A stretch of DNA of 64,000 nt from an uncultured Clostridium sp. GTDB taxonomy: Bacteria > Bacillota_I > Bacilli_A > Acholeplasmatales > Anaeroplasmataceae. Shown here piece after piece: positions 1-8,551 of this stretch (position 1 is the stretch's first letter; every line of letters begins with the position of its first letter). A model generated the notes under the pieces. The model did no database searches. It was not told the DNA's origin and was given only the letters and a program-made list of their open reading frames with translations. The stretch lies in NCBI GenBank assembly GCA_946540005.1, contig CAMNHY010000001.1:94036-158035 (forward strand), given 5' to 3'. The position numbers and the translations under genes are program-made.

Positions 1-127
1 AGAAATTAACTTTGATAAGGTTAAGAAGGTTCGTGGAATGGACATTGTTATCGTTACAACTGCTAAGACTGATGAAGAAGGTCGTACACTATTAAGTTTA
101 CTAGGTATGCCTTACAAGAAGAGATAA
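1..127 (+). CDS. rplE: 50S ribosomal protein L5, C-terminal end (partial)
   Basis: The window opens inside this gene. The visible 41 codons (frame from base 2) end in GMPYKKR followed by TAA and contain the segment [19 protein letters not shown], the typical end of bacterial L5. L5 binds 5S rRNA in the central protuberance of the large subunit. It is followed after 19 bases by the S14 gene, the usual order in the spc operon. The start and most of the gene lie outside the window. Confidence 0.95.
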   Translation, partial: EINFDKVKKVRGMDIVIVTTAKTDEEGRTLLSLLGMPYKKR

Positions 128-146
128 TAGTTGAAAGGATAATATT

Positions 147-332
147 ATGGCAAAAACTTCACAAATTGTTAGAAACCATAGAAAAGCTAAATTCGGTGTT
201 CGTGAATATACTCGTTGCGAGCGTTGCGGACGTCCACACGCTGTTTATGGTAAGTTTAAATTATGCCGTGTATGCTTCCGTGAGTTAGCATATAAGGGTG
301 AAATCCCAGGCGTAAAAAAAGCAAGTTGGTAA
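147..332 (+). CDS. rpsZ: 30S ribosomal protein S14, zinc-binding type Z
   Basis: Small-subunit head protein of 61 residues, the short S14 form. Four cysteines in two CxxC pairs (CERC and CRVC, twelve residues apart) form the zinc ribbon that defines type Z, as opposed to the longer zinc-free S14. The ATG follows a GAAAGGA-type ribosome-binding site. It lies between rplE and rpsH as in Bacillus. L36 (rpmJ) and L33 (rpmG) in this window also keep their cysteines, so the genome carries zinc forms at all three sites. Confidence 0.97.
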   Translation: MAKTSQIVRNHRKAKFGVREYTRCERCGRPHAVYGKFKLCRVCFRELAYKGEIPGVKKASW

Positions 333-368
333 TCATTTTTTCCAATATATGGAAGGAGGACAATAATT

Positions 369-767
369 ATGAGTATGACAGATCCAATCGCAGATATGCT
401 TACACGTATTAGAAATGCAAGCAGAATGCGTCAAGAAACAGTTTCTATGCCTGCTTCAAACTTTAAGTCTGCTATTTTAGACGTTTTAGTTAAAGAAGGT
501 TTTGTAGACAGCTACAAGAACGAAACTACAGATAATAAGACAACAACTACAGTAACTTTAAAGTATACTGCAGGACATGAAAGCGTAATTAAAGGCTTAA
601 AGAAGATCTCTAAGGTTGGTTTAAGAGTTTACGCTCAAGCTGATGAACTTCCACAAGTATTAAATGGTTTAGGTGTTGCAATCATTTCAACTTCAAAAGG
701 TGTTATGACTGACAGAGAAGCACGTAAGCAAAAGCTTGGTGGAGAAGTTGTAGCTTACATTTGGTAA
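369..767 (+). CDS. rpsH: 30S ribosomal protein S8
   Basis: 132 residues, the normal length. N-terminus MTDPIADMLTRIRNA and the C-terminal block STSKGVMTDREARKQKLGGE with final AYIW are diagnostic for S8, which binds helix 21 of 16S rRNA and organises the small-subunit platform. In E. coli S8 also represses the spc operon. AGGAGG lies nine bases before the ATG at 369; a second in-frame ATG at 375 is the position most homologues start from, so the first two residues are uncertain. Confidence 0.97.
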   Translation: MSMTDPIADMLTRIRNASRMRQETVSMPASNFKSAILDVLVKEGFVDSYKNETTDNKTTTTVTLKYTAGHESVIKGLKKISKVGLRVYAQADELPQVLNGLGVAIISTSKGVMTDREARKQKLGGEVVAYIW

Positions 768-785
768 TATTAGGAGGAATTAGAA

Positions 786-1325
786 ATGTCTCGTATCGGT
801 AAGAAGATCATTACAATCCCTTCAGGTGTTACAGTAAGCCAAAACGGTGATGTAATCACTGTTAAGGGACCTAAGGGTGAACTTTCTCAAAAGGTTTCAA
901 ATTTAGTTAATTTTGAGATTAAAGAAAATGAAGTTGTTTTAACAGCTGACAACACAGATAAGTTAGCAAACACTTTACACGGTACAACTCGTGCAAACGT
1001 TGCTAACATGGTTGAAGGTGTTTCAACAGGATTCAAGAAAACATTAATCATCGTCGGTGTAGGTTACCGTGCAGAAGTTAAGGGTAAGACTCTTGACCTA
1101 TCTCTAGGTTATTCACACCCAGTTGTATTCGATATTCCAGAAGGAATTAGCGTTGAAGTAGTAAAAGGTACTACAATTAACATTTCTGGTATCGATAAGC
1201 AAAAGGTTGGCCAATTTGCGGCAGAAGTTAGACATCAAAGAGAACCTGAACCATATCATGGAAAGGGTATTCACTATGATACTGAAACTGTACGTCGTAA
1301 AGAAGGTAAGACTGCTAAGAAGTAA
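786..1325 (+). CDS. rplF: 50S ribosomal protein L6
   Basis: 179 residues. MSRIGKK start, the internal duplication typical of L6, and the end segment QREPEPYHGKGIHYD with basic tail are clear family markers. L6 sits near the sarcin-ricin loop and the factor-binding site of the large subunit. AGGAGG ends seven bases before the ATG and the gap from rpsH is 18 bases, so the two are co-transcribed and probably coupled. Confidence 0.97.
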   Translation: MSRIGKKIITIPSGVTVSQNGDVITVKGPKGELSQKVSNLVNFEIKENEVVLTADNTDKLANTLHGTTRANVANMVEGVSTGFKKTLIIVGVGYRAEVKGKTLDLSLGYSHPVVFDIPEGISVEVVKGTTINISGIDKQKVGQFAAEVRHQREPEPYHGKGIHYDTETVRRKEGKTAKK

Positions 1326-1347
1326 TAGAAAGGAGTACTAAAGTAAT

Positions 1348-1707
1348 ATGATTAGTCAAACATCAAGTAATTCAAAGCGTATTAAAAGACACTTACGTAT
1401 CAGACAAACTGTTTCTGGTACAGCTAGTAAGCCAAGATTAAACGTATTCCGTTCAAACAAGGCTATCTATGCACAAATTATCAATGATGAAAATGGTACT
1501 ACATTATGCAGTGCTTCTTCTCTTGATAAGGATGTAAATGCAAATGGTACTAAGGTAGAAGCTGCTACAGCTGTAGGAACTGCTATCGCTAAGAAGGCTC
1601 TTGCATTAAACATTGAAAACGTAGTATTTGACCGTGGTGGTTATTTATATCATGGTCGTGTAAAGGCATTAGCTGATGCTGCTAGAGCAGCTGGCTTAAA
1701 ATTCTAG
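1348..1707 (+). CDS. rplR: 50S ribosomal protein L18
   Basis: 119 residues. The basic N-terminus ([20 protein letters not shown]), [20 protein letters not shown] and the C-terminal [26 protein letters not shown] block (read as separate segments) are L18 hallmarks. L18 with L5 holds 5S rRNA in the large subunit. Ribosome-binding site GAAAGGAG lies upstream. The N-terminus begins MISQTSSN rather than the frequent MI(S/T)K; otherwise ordinary. Confidence 0.96.
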   Translation: MISQTSSNSKRIKRHLRIRQTVSGTASKPRLNVFRSNKAIYAQIINDENGTTLCSASSLDKDVNANGTKVEAATAVGTAIAKKALALNIENVVFDRGGYLYHGRVKALADAARAAGLKF

Positions 1708-1721
1708 AAGGAGGAAATCTC

Positions 1722-2243
1722 ATGTCTAAAGAACGCGAAGAAAATTTAGAAGTAAAGCAACCTGAAGAAGAATTTGAAGATAGAGTTGTTTCTATCGGTA
1801 GAGTTACTAAGGTTGTTAAGGGTGGTAAACGTTCTCGTTTCGCTGCTGTCGTAGTTATTGGTAACAGAAAGGGCCAAGTTGGTTTCGGTGAAGGAAAGTC
1901 AACTGAAGTTCCTGATGCTATTAAGAAAGCTATCGAAAATGCAAAGAAGAACATCATCACTGTATCTTTAAAGGGTACTACAATTCCTCACGCTGTTACT
2001 GGTAATTATGGTGCTGGTCAAGTTGTATTAAGACCTGCTGCTGCCGGTACAGGAATTATCGCCGGTGGTGCTGTACGTGCAGTACTAGAGCTTGCTGGTG
2101 TTACTGATATCCTTTCAAAGGTTATTGGTTCAAGAACTCCTATTAATGTAATTAGATCTACATTCACTGGACTTGAGCAATTACAAACAGCTGAACAAGT
2201 TGCCGCTCGTCGTGGTAAGACAGTTGCTGAGATTTTGGAGTAA
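1722..2243 (+). CDS. rpsE: 30S ribosomal protein S5
   Basis: 173 residues with an acidic 20-residue N-terminal extension ([20 protein letters not shown]) before the double-stranded-RNA-like domain ([20 protein letters not shown]) and the C-terminal domain ([29 protein letters not shown]). S5 lines the mRNA entry channel and affects fidelity. AGAAGGAGG precedes the ATG. The acidic leader is longer than in B. subtilis but common in related groups. Confidence 0.96.
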   Translation: MSKEREENLEVKQPEEEFEDRVVSIGRVTKVVKGGKRSRFAAVVVIGNRKGQVGFGEGKSTEVPDAIKKAIENAKKNIITVSLKGTTIPHAVTGNYGAGQVVLRPAAAGTGIIAGGAVRAVLELAGVTDILSKVIGSRTPINVIRSTFTGLEQLQTAEQVAARRGKTVAEILE

Positions 2244-2247
2244 GATT

Positions 2248-2427
2248 ATGAAGAAATATCAGATTACATTAGTTAAATCAATCAACGGTCGTAAGCCAAA
2301 CCAAGTTGCTACTGCTAAGACTTTAGGACTTACTCACATTGGTGACACTGTTGTTAAAGAAGAAAATGCCGCTATTCGTGGTATGATCGTTACAATCGCT
2401 CACTTAGTTAAAGTTGTAGAACTTTAA
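2248..2427 (+). CDS. rpmD: 50S ribosomal protein L30
   Basis: 59 residues: MKKYQITLVKSINGRKPNQ, KTLGLTHIGDTVV and the terminal GMIVTIAHLVKVVE are L30 signatures. The reading frame is open upstream into rpsE, but the correct start is ATG 2248: the last codons of rpsE carry GGAG (2237-2240), seven bases away, and the resulting length is normal. It starts four bases after the rpsE stop, so translation is coupled. Confidence 0.95.
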   Translation: MKKYQITLVKSINGRKPNQVATAKTLGLTHIGDTVVKEENAAIRGMIVTIAHLVKVVEL

Positions 2428-2506
2428 TTAAGTGTAGAATTGTTATAAAAAAAAGAGTATAATTAAAGAGAAAAATAGAAAATTATATTAAGGAGGTGCC
2501 TATACT

Positions 2507-2944
2507 ATGTTAAATCAATTAGCCCCAGTTAAGGGAGCAAGACATGCCAAGAAGCGTAAAGGTTTCGGTATCGGTAGTGGTCTAGGTAAGACTGCCGGAA
2601 GAGGTATGAATGGTCAAAACAGCCGTTCAGGTGGAGGAACTCGTCCAGGTTTTGAAGGTGGTCAAATCCCATTCTTCCAACGTTTACCAAAGCGTGGTTT
2701 CAAGAATGTAAACAAGAGAGAATATGCAATTGTTAACGTTTCAGATTTAAATGTATTTGAAAATGGTACAGTTGTAACACTAGAGAATTTAATCCAAGCT
2801 GGTTTAGTAAAGAAAGTATTCGATGGTGTTAAGGTTCTTGGAAACGGAAAGCTTGAAAAGAAGCTTACTGTTAGAGCAAATAAGTTCTCTGAGTCAGCAA
2901 AGAATGCTATTGCATCTGTTGGCGGAACAGCAGAGGAGATCTAA
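2507..2944 (+). CDS. rplO: 50S ribosomal protein L15
   Basis: 145 residues. The glycine- and arginine-rich N-terminal tail ([40 protein letters not shown]) that threads through 23S rRNA and the C-terminal [20 protein letters not shown] identify L15. The 79-base gap from rpmD is larger than other gaps in this operon and contains a TATAAT (2458-2463) without a good -35, so an internal promoter is possible but weak. AAGGAGGTG is a strong ribosome-binding site. Confidence 0.96.
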   Translation: MLNQLAPVKGARHAKKRKGFGIGSGLGKTAGRGMNGQNSRSGGGTRPGFEGGQIPFFQRLPKRGFKNVNKREYAIVNVSDLNVFENGTVVTLENLIQAGLVKKVFDGVKVLGNGKLEKKLTVRANKFSESAKNAIASVGGTAEEI

Positions 2945-2950
2945 TAACTC

Positions 2951-4246
2951 ATGTTCTCAAAGTTTAAAAAGATTCTAAGTGACCCTGAGATTATAAAGCA
3001 TTTAGCTTTTACAATTTTAATTCTATTAGTTTTTAAAATTGGCACATTTATTCCTGTCCCACTAATTGACATTAATGGTATAAAGAATACTTTGGCAGGA
3101 AATGACTTTCTAACAATCCTAAACACTTTCTCAGGTGGTGGATTGTCAAGCTTTTCTATTTTGTCACTAGGAATATCTCCATACATCACTTCCTCAATCA
3201 TTGTACAAATGTTACAAATGATTATTCCTGGAATGAAGGATTGGCAAGAGATGGGAGATATAGGAAAACAAAAATCCAATAGAGTAACACGTTATTTAAC
3301 TGTTGTTATTGCTATGGTACAAGGTTTAGCCCTATTACTTGGTCTTGGCTCTCGTGCTGAGAACATTTTCTGGGTTAAAGCTTTCCCAGTAAATGCATTC
3401 TACTACATTTACATGGCAGTTGTAATTACTGCTGGTTCTGCATTCACTATGTGGTTAGCAGATTTAATTACAAAGCATGGTATCGGTAATGGATCATCAA
3501 TGATTATCTGTGCTGGTATCGTTGCATCATTACCTTCAATGTTCGCAACATTAGGTAATACATATTTAGGTTCTAACTTCTCAGCTGGAAACCTTGCTAA
3601 ATTTATTTCTATCATTGTAATATATGTATTAATGATTTTAGCTATTATTTGGTTTGAAGGTGCAAGAAGAAGAATCCCTGTACAATATGCAAATAGACAA
3701 GGTACTGAGAGATCAGATATTCCACTTAAGTTGAATAGTGCTGGTGTTATCCCAGTTATCTTTGCCCAAACATTATTGTCAATACCTACAACTATTATAG
3801 GTATGATGGGTCTTACAAAAGACTCAAGTACAGCAGCATACTGGATTGATCAAGTATTTACTACAACTAATCCAATTGGTATGGTACTATACTCATTAAT
3901 GATAATATTCTTCACTTATTTCTATGCGTTCTTAACTATAGACCCAGAAAAAATTGGTGATAATTTATCAAAACAAAATGCCTTCGTACCTGGTTTTAAA
4001 CCTGGTGAGGAGACTAAAACTCAAATTTCGAATATTTTATTTAGAGTTACTACAATTGGTGCAATCGGAATTACATTAATTGCGCTTGTTCCAATTATTG
4101 TTCAATTGTCATTTGGTGCTTCTAACTCAGTTACAATGGGTGGTACATCTCTACTAATCATTGTAGGTGTTGCGATTGAAACATCTATGCAAATTGAAAC
4201 TGCAGCTGACAATAAGGATTCTTATAAACCAACTATCATTGGTTAG
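2951..4246 (+). CDS. secY: Protein translocase subunit SecY
   Basis: 431 residues with about ten hydrophobic segments, the pore-forming subunit of the Sec translocon. Recognisable blocks: FTILILLVFKIGTFIPVP (helix 1), SFSILSLGISPYITSSIIVQ (plug/helix 2b), WFEGARRRIPVQYA with the conserved arginines of the ribosome-contacting loop, LNSAGVIPVIFA, and the C-terminal region MGGTSLLIIVGVAIET. It starts six bases after rplO with no clear ribosome-binding site, suggesting coupling to rplO. SecE (54664) lies far away in its usual nusG cluster. Confidence 0.97.
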   Translation: MFSKFKKILSDPEIIKHLAFTILILLVFKIGTFIPVPLIDINGIKNTLAGNDFLTILNTFSGGGLSSFSILSLGISPYITSSIIVQMLQMIIPGMKDWQEMGDIGKQKSNRVTRYLTVVIAMVQGLALLLGLGSRAENIFWVKAFPVNAFYYIYMAVVITAGSAFTMWLADLITKHGIGNGSSMIICAGIVASLPSMFATLGNTYLGSNFSAGNLAKFISIIVIYVLMILAIIWFEGARRRIPVQYANRQGTERSDIPLKLNSAGVIPVIFAQTLLSIPTTIIGMMGLTKDSSTAAYWIDQVFTTTNPIGMVLYSLMIIFFTYFYAFLTIDPEKIGDNLSKQNAFVPGFKPGEETKTQISNILFRVTTIGAIGITLIALVPIIVQLSFGASNSVTMGGTSLLIIVGVAIETSMQIETAADNKDSYKPTIIG

Positions 4247-4261
4247 TAAGAAGGAGGAAAT

Positions 4262-4906
4262 ATGAGATTATTAATCATGGGAAGACCTGGTGCTGGTAAA
4301 GGTACTCAAGCCTTCAACATTAAAAATTATTATAACATTCCACATATTTCTACTGGAGATATGTTTAGAGATGCTATAAAGAATGGTACTGATCTTGGTA
4401 AATTAGCTAAGAGTTATATGGATAAGGGTGCTTTAGTACCTGATGAAGTAACAATCGGTATCGTTAGAGAGAGACTTCAAGCAGATGATGTTAAGAACGG
4501 ATTCTTACTTGATGGTTTCCCAAGAAATGTTTCTCAAGCTGAAGCTTTAGATAACATTTTAAGCGAGAACAACGTTAAGCTTGATGCTGTTCTTGATGTA
4601 AATGTAGAACCACAAATTCTTATTAACAGAATCGTTGGAAGACGTATTTGCAAGAATTGTGGTGCAACATTCCATGTTGAATTTAATAAGCCTAAGAAAG
4701 ACGGCATCTGTGACAACTGTGGATCACCACTTGTTCAAAGAGCTGATGATACAGTTGAAACAGCTGGTTCTCGTTTAAAGGTATACGATGACTCTACAGC
4801 TCCTGTATTAGCTTATTATCAGAAACAAGATTTACTTAAGACTGTTAACGGCGACCAAGCAGTTGACAAGGTTTTTGAAGATATCAAAAACGTATTAGCT
4901 AAGTAA
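4262..4906 (+). CDS. adk: Adenylate kinase, zinc-lid type
   Basis: 214 residues; interconverts ATP + AMP and two ADP. The P-loop reads GRPGAGKGT (residues about 7-15), with arginine where most homologues have proline. STGDMFRDAI, DGFPRNVSQAEAL (AMP site) and the lid with four cysteines (CKNC...CDNC) show the long, zinc-binding form. It follows secY by 15 bases with AGAAGGAGG. In many Firmicutes map (methionine aminopeptidase) comes next; here map is absent from this position. Confidence 0.96.
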   Translation: MRLLIMGRPGAGKGTQAFNIKNYYNIPHISTGDMFRDAIKNGTDLGKLAKSYMDKGALVPDEVTIGIVRERLQADDVKNGFLLDGFPRNVSQAEALDNILSENNVKLDAVLDVNVEPQILINRIVGRRICKNCGATFHVEFNKPKKDGICDNCGSPLVQRADDTVETAGSRLKVYDDSTAPVLAYYQKQDLLKTVNGDQAVDKVFEDIKNVLAK

Positions 4907-4922
4907 TTAATAAATAATAATT

Positions 4923-5032
4923 GTCAGAGGCATTAGCCCCTGACTAGCCGCAAGGCGGCTTGATTGTTTGAACAGTTAAGTAAAACAAGCTAGTGATCAT
5001 TGGCTGTTGGACTTAGTTCAATAGTTCATTAT
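4923..5032 (+). promoter_or_regulatory. Structured leader RNA upstream of infA (undescribed candidate)
   Basis: The 142-base gap between adk and infA folds into three helices by inspection. Helix 1: GTCAGAGGC (4923-4931) with GCCCCTGAC (4936-4944), one mismatch. Helix 2: AGCCGC (4946-4951) with GCGGCT (4955-4960), loop AAG. Helix 3: TTGAAC + TAAG (4968-4973, 4977-4980) with CTTA + GTTCAA (5012-5021), enclosing a smaller hairpin made of AAC/AGC and GCT/GTT. No T-run follows, so it is not a simple terminator. The GC-rich stems stand out in AT-rich DNA. A cis-regulatory leader or processing site is an inference. Confidence 0.45.
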
Positions 5033-5048
5033 TTAATGGAGGTTTTTT

Positions 5049-5270
5049 ATGGCAAAGGAAGACAATGTCATTGAGTTCCAAGGTGTAGTCGTTGACGTAT
5101 TACCTAACACTCAATTTATAGTAAAACTTGAAAATGATCATGAAATATTAGCCCACGTTTCTGGTAAAATCCGCATGCATAACATACGCATTTTACCAGG
5201 TGACAAAGTAACAGTTGAAATGTCAACCTACGATTTAACACGTGGAAGAATTACATACAGACACAAGTAA
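5049..5270 (+). CDS. infA: Translation initiation factor IF-1
   Basis: 73 residues: [20 protein letters not shown], a single S1-like OB fold with [22 protein letters not shown] and end GRITYRHK, the full IF-1 pattern. IF-1 binds the A site of the 30S subunit during initiation. A strong GGAGG lies eight bases before the ATG. The 142-base structured leader before it is unusual, because most of its neighbours are less than 30 bases apart. Confidence 0.97.
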   Translation: MAKEDNVIEFQGVVVDVLPNTQFIVKLENDHEILAHVSGKIRMHNIRILPGDKVTVEMSTYDLTRGRITYRHK

Positions 5271-5289
5271 TACATATGGAGGTATTAAT

Positions 5290-5403
5290 ATGAAAGTTAG
5301 ACCATCAGTAAAACCTATCTGTGATAAGTGTAAAGTAATTAAGCGTAAAGGCCGTGTAATGGTTATTTGCGAAAATCCAAAGCACAAACAAAGACAAGGT
5401 TAA
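5290..5403 (+). CDS. rpmJ: 50S ribosomal protein L36, zinc-binding form
   Basis: 37 codons beginning [20 protein letters not shown] and ending [11 protein letters not shown]. The CxxC...C...H ligands (CDKC, CEN, KH) show the zinc-binding form of L36, the smallest large-subunit protein. GGAGG (5279-5283) precedes the ATG at 5290 by six bases. It occupies the usual place between infA and rpsM. Confidence 0.97.
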   Translation: MKVRPSVKPICDKCKVIKRKGRVMVICENPKHKQRQG

Positions 5404-5427
5404 TAGAAAGAAAGAGGTTATTAGACT

Positions 5428-5799
5428 ATGGCACGTTTTGCTGGAGTAGATATTCCAAGAGATAAAAGAATTGTTGTAGCTCTTACTTATATTTATGGTA
5501 TTGGACTAGCAACATCAAAACAAATTTTAAAGGCTGCTAACGTATCTGAGGATACTAGAACTAAGGATTTAACTGAAGAAGAGGAAGGTAGAATCCGTAC
5601 TCAATTAGCTAATTTCCAAGTTGAAGGTGATCTTCGTAGAGAAACAGCTCTAAACATTAAGCGTCTAATGGAAATTGGATGCTATAGAGGTATCAGACAT
5701 AGAAAGGGTCTTCCAGTTCATGGTCAAAGAACAAAGACTAATGCTAGAACTCGTAAAGGACCTAAGCATACCATCGCAAACAAGAAGAAAGCAGCATAG
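5428..5799 (+). CDS. rpsM: 30S ribosomal protein S13
   Basis: 123 residues: [26 protein letters not shown], the helix-two-turn-helix, [19 protein letters not shown] and the basic tail with [20 protein letters not shown]13 bridges head and large subunit and contacts the P-site tRNA. It lies between rpmJ and rpsK as in the alpha operon of most bacteria. Confidence 0.97.
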   Translation: MARFAGVDIPRDKRIVVALTYIYGIGLATSKQILKAANVSEDTRTKDLTEEEEGRIRTQLANFQVEGDLRRETALNIKRLMEIGCYRGIRHRKGLPVHGQRTKTNARTRKGPKHTIANKKKAA

Positions 5800-5813
5800 G
5801 AGGTAAATAGATT

Positions 5814-6191
5814 ATGGCAGTTAGTAAGCGTCGTGTGAAGAAGAACGTTCCTGTTGGTACAGCTCACATTCACTCAACATTTAATAATACAATTATTTCA
5901 ATTACAGACCCAGCTGGTAATGTAATTTCATGGGCATCTGCAGGTACTTGCGGATTCAAGGGTAGTCGTAAATCAACTCCATTCGCAGCTCAAACAGCTA
6001 GCGAAGCATGTGCAAAAGCTGCAATTTTAGCAGGTGTACAAAAGGTTGAAGTTGAGGTTAAGGGACCAGGACCTGGTCGTGAATCAGCTATCAGATCATT
6101 AAGCGTTGCAGGTTTAGAAGTAACTGCAATCACTGATGTAACACCAGTTCCACATAATGGTTGCCGCCCACCAAAGCGCCCACGTGGTTAA
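5814..6191 (+). CDS. rpsK: 30S ribosomal protein S11
   Basis: 125 residues with [38 protein letters not shown] and the C-terminal [17 protein letters not shown], all typical for S11, a platform protein at the mRNA exit. It starts 14 bases after rpsM with AGGAGGT. Confidence 0.97.
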   Translation: MAVSKRRVKKNVPVGTAHIHSTFNNTIISITDPAGNVISWASAGTCGFKGSRKSTPFAAQTASEACAKAAILAGVQKVEVEVKGPGPGRESAIRSLSVAGLEVTAITDVTPVPHNGCRPPKRPRG

Positions 6192-6233
6192 TTGATGACT
6201 ATTTTAAAAATTACTTATTAGAGGAGGCTCATT

Positions 6234-7190
6234 ATGAAGGAATTAAAGTTCGTTAAACCAAGTAGTTCTGTTGAAGAAATCGCTAACGAAGGTAAATATG
6301 CTAAGTTCGTTATTTCACCACTTGAAAGAGGATTTGGTATTACTATTGGTAATGCTTTACGTCGTACACTATTATCTTCACTTCCAGGTGCTGCATTCGT
6401 TAACTTTAAGTTAGAGGGTGCTCAACACGAATTCCAAAGTGTAGCAGGTATAGTTGAAGATGTTATTACTATCGTTTTAAATTTAAAGCGTGTAATATTA
6501 AAAGTAGATTCTGATGACTACGATTTCCAAACAACAGTAGAAATCCATCATGGTGAAGGTGAAGTCACTGCTGGTGACATTATTCACGGTAATGAAGTAG
6601 AAGTAATTAATCCTGAACAACATATTTGTACTGTTGCTCCAGGTGGATCATGCGATATGGTTCTTACTATTCGTAGAGGCGTTGGATACGTTAATGCAAA
6701 CGATAATAAGGTATATAATGATACAACTGGTGATGTTATCGCTATCGACTCAATTTATACACCTGTAACTAACGTTGCATTCCATGTTGACAAGACTCGT
6801 GTAGACAACGAGGCTAACTTCGACAAGTTAACTATCGAAGTTGAAACAAACGGATCAATTGATGCAAAAGAGGCTTTAGCAATCGCATCAAAGATGATGA
6901 TTGAACATTTAAATGTTCTAGTTGAACTTTCTGAAACAGCTTCATCTACTGATTACATGATTGAACCTAATAATGACCAAGCAAATTCTGATCTTAATAA
7001 GTCAGTTGAAGAATTAGACCTTTCTGTACGTTCTTATAACTGCTTAAAGAGAGCATCAATTAACACTGTTTCTGACTTAACAGACATGACTGAAGAAGAA
7101 ATGATGAAGGTTAGAAATCTAGGACGTAAGTCATTAAAGGAAATCAAGGAAAAATTAGAGGGAATGGGTTTAGGTTTTAAGAAAAACTAA
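6234..7190 (+). CDS. rpoA: DNA-directed RNA polymerase subunit alpha
   Basis: 318 residues, normal length. N-terminal assembly domain with FVISPLERGFGITIGNALRR and LLSSLPGAA; flexible acidic linker around residues 235-255; C-terminal DNA- and activator-binding domain (LDLSVRSYNCLKRASINTV, NLGRKSLKEIKEKLEGMGL). Beta and beta' are at the other end of the window. GAGGAGG precedes the ATG. The 42-base gap from rpsK shows no terminator. Confidence 0.97.
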   Translation: MKELKFVKPSSSVEEIANEGKYAKFVISPLERGFGITIGNALRRTLLSSLPGAAFVNFKLEGAQHEFQSVAGIVEDVITIVLNLKRVILKVDSDDYDFQTTVEIHHGEGEVTAGDIIHGNEVEVINPEQHICTVAPGGSCDMVLTIRRGVGYVNANDNKVYNDTTGDVIAIDSIYTPVTNVAFHVDKTRVDNEANFDKLTIEVETNGSIDAKEALAIASKMMIEHLNVLVELSETASSTDYMIEPNNDQANSDLNKSVEELDLSVRSYNCLKRASINTVSDLTDMTEEEMMKVRNLGRKSLKEIKEKLEGMGLGFKKN

Positions 7191-7209
7191 TCCAAGGAGG
7201 AATTGAAAT

Positions 7210-7569
7210 ATGGCATATTCTAAATTACGTCGTTGCGGTGCAGCTCGTAAGGCTTTAATCCGTGACTTAGTTACCGATTTAATCCTTAATGGACAAATTG
7301 AAACTACTGAAGCTAAGGCTAAAGAACTTAGAAAGTTAGCTGATAGAATGGTTACATTAGCTAAGGTTAATACATTAGCTAGCCGTCGTCAAGCTGCTAC
7401 ATTAGTTCGTTTTGAAAAGGATGAAAAGGGTCAATTCGCTATTCAAAAATTATTTAGCGAAATTGGACCTAAGTTCGCTGATAGAAACGGTGGATACACT
7501 AGAATTATTAAGACTGGTTTCCGTCGTGGTGATGCAGCATCAAAGGCTATCATCGCTTTTGTTGACTAA
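7210..7569 (+). CDS. rplQ: 50S ribosomal protein L17
   Basis: 119 residues: [20 protein letters not shown], the KEAK-like [19 protein letters not shown], and [17 protein letters not shown] are L17 features. Last gene of the alpha operon; a strong terminator follows at 7587. AAGGAGG lies seven bases before the start. Confidence 0.97.
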   Translation: MAYSKLRRCGAARKALIRDLVTDLILNGQIETTEAKAKELRKLADRMVTLAKVNTLASRRQAATLVRFEKDEKGQFAIQKLFSEIGPKFADRNGGYTRIIKTGFRRGDAASKAIIAFVD

Positions 7570-7586
7570 TTATACGAATAAAATTT

Positions 7587-7614
7587 AGAGGTACTTTTTG
7601 TACCTCTTTTTTTT
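7587..7614 (+). terminator. Intrinsic terminator after rplQ
   Basis: AGAGGTAC (7587-7594) pairs perfectly with GTACCTCT (7600-7607) around a TTTTT loop, and eight T residues end the element. It closes the spc/alpha ribosomal transcription unit. Confidence 0.93.
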
Positions 7615-7740
7615 AGTATGACGGCATGTTATAAATCTAGGGTGAAAGTCCTAAGAGAGTATTATTGATGGATTAAAACATAATAAAATAAGCATCGTTA
7701 ATCAAATAAAATTTACAAATGATGAATCAATAAAATAATA

Positions 7741-7769
7741 TTTACTTTTTATTTACAAGAACTTATAAT
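7741..7769 (+). promoter_or_regulatory. Probable promoter of the 7800 lipoprotein gene
   Basis: TTTACT (7741-7746), 17-base spacer, TATAAT (7764-7769), about 30 bases before the gene start. The stretch 7617-7740 before it shows no ORF or convincing structure. Confidence 0.55.
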
Positions 7770-7778
7770 AAAATTATA

Positions 7779-7801
7779 AATAAAAAAGGTGGGATAGGTA
7801 T
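7779..7801 (+). repeat. 23-base direct repeat, copy 1 (ribosome-binding region of the 7800 gene)
   Basis: The bases just before the lipoprotein ATG, including AAAAAAGGTGGGATAGGTA, occur again without a mismatch at 8349-8371. This copy contains the working ribosome-binding site. Confidence 0.85.
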
Positions 7802-8318
7802 GAAGAAAATAAGATTATTAATTATCATTATGATATCTTTAATATTTATATCTTGTAATAAAGAAAATAATACTTCTAGTGTAGACATGAGTATAATTGA
7901 CAGCATTACAGATGATAATACAAGTTCAAGTAAGCCTCGAAGCAATGCAAATACAAATAAATTTATAATAGGAAGAGTTGGTGATGTGACAAGTATTCAC
8001 ATGTATCCTTTCAAATATTCTAGTTGGATAGATTTGTTTTATGATGAAGAATCTATAATTCAAATATTAGATGAATTGATAGGGGAAGAAACAACTCTAT
8101 ATTTAATGACTAAAGATGAAGAACTACATACTAGTAACAAAGATATTATGATTCAATTATGGAGTATGGACGAGTTATATGAATTTTATGTAAATAAAGA
8201 TGGAACGTTATACTATGAAAACTATAACATGGAGAATTCTGTTATGTATAGAACAGCACCTGGTTATTCAAATTATGAAGCACTTGTAAAACATTTTACA
8301 TGTAAATGGAATTTTTAA
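7800..8318 (+). CDS. Small putative lipoprotein of unknown function
   Basis: 172 residues. A short basic start (MKKIR), a hydrophobic run and the lipobox-like IFISC predict a lipid-anchored surface protein with the mature N-terminus at cysteine 19. A serine- and asparagine-rich linker follows, then an unrecognised domain rich in Y, D and E (SSWIDLFYDEESIIQILDEL; TLYLMTKDEELHTSNKD). AAAGGTGGGATAGG precedes the ATG. It stands alone, with its own promoter and a terminator at 8437. I do not recognise the family. Base composition is more AT-rich than the ribosomal genes around it. Confidence 0.7.
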   Translation: MKKIRLLIIIMISLIFISCNKENNTSSVDMSIIDSITDDNTSSSKPRSNANTNKFIIGRVGDVTSIHMYPFKYSSWIDLFYDEESIIQILDELIGEETTLYLMTKDEELHTSNKDIMIQLWSMDELYEFYVNKDGTLYYENYNMENSVMYRTAPGYSNYEALVKHFTCKWNF

Positions 8319-8348
8319 GAATTATTAGAATATTAATATTTTGTAAGG

Positions 8349-8371
8349 AATAAAAAAGGTGGGATAGGTAT
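8349..8371 (+). repeat. 23-base direct repeat, copy 2 (start codon lost)
   Basis: Exact copy of 7779-7801. Here the triplet after GGT reads ATA instead of ATG and no long frame follows; TATCTTC/GAAGATA (8376-8382, 8398-8404) can form a small hairpin next to it. It looks like a duplicated translation-start region, perhaps the scar of a lost paralogue. The rest of 8319-8551 holds only the terminator at 8437. Confidence 0.8.
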
Positions 8372-8436
8372 AAAATATCTTCCTCCAATTATAAAAAGAA
8401 GATAAATAAAAACTATTAAAATAAATAACACAATTT

Positions 8437-8460
8437 AAGCAGGTTTACCTGCTTATTTTT
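8437..8460 (+). terminator. Intrinsic terminator after the 7800 lipoprotein gene
   Basis: AAGCAGG (8437-8443) pairs with CCTGCTT (8448-8454), loop TTTA, followed by ATTTTTTA. Confidence 0.85.
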
Positions 8461-8551
8461 TATATTCTATAATTTATGAATGTAATTATATTATATGTTT
8501 AAAATATGATAAATATGGTAAAATATTAAAAGTAAGGAGATGTGATTAATT

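Noticed and set aside
7630..7670. AGGGTGAAAGTCCT resembles a conserved piece of group II introns.
   Set aside because: No reverse transcriptase frame and no domain V-like hairpin are near; the match is too short.
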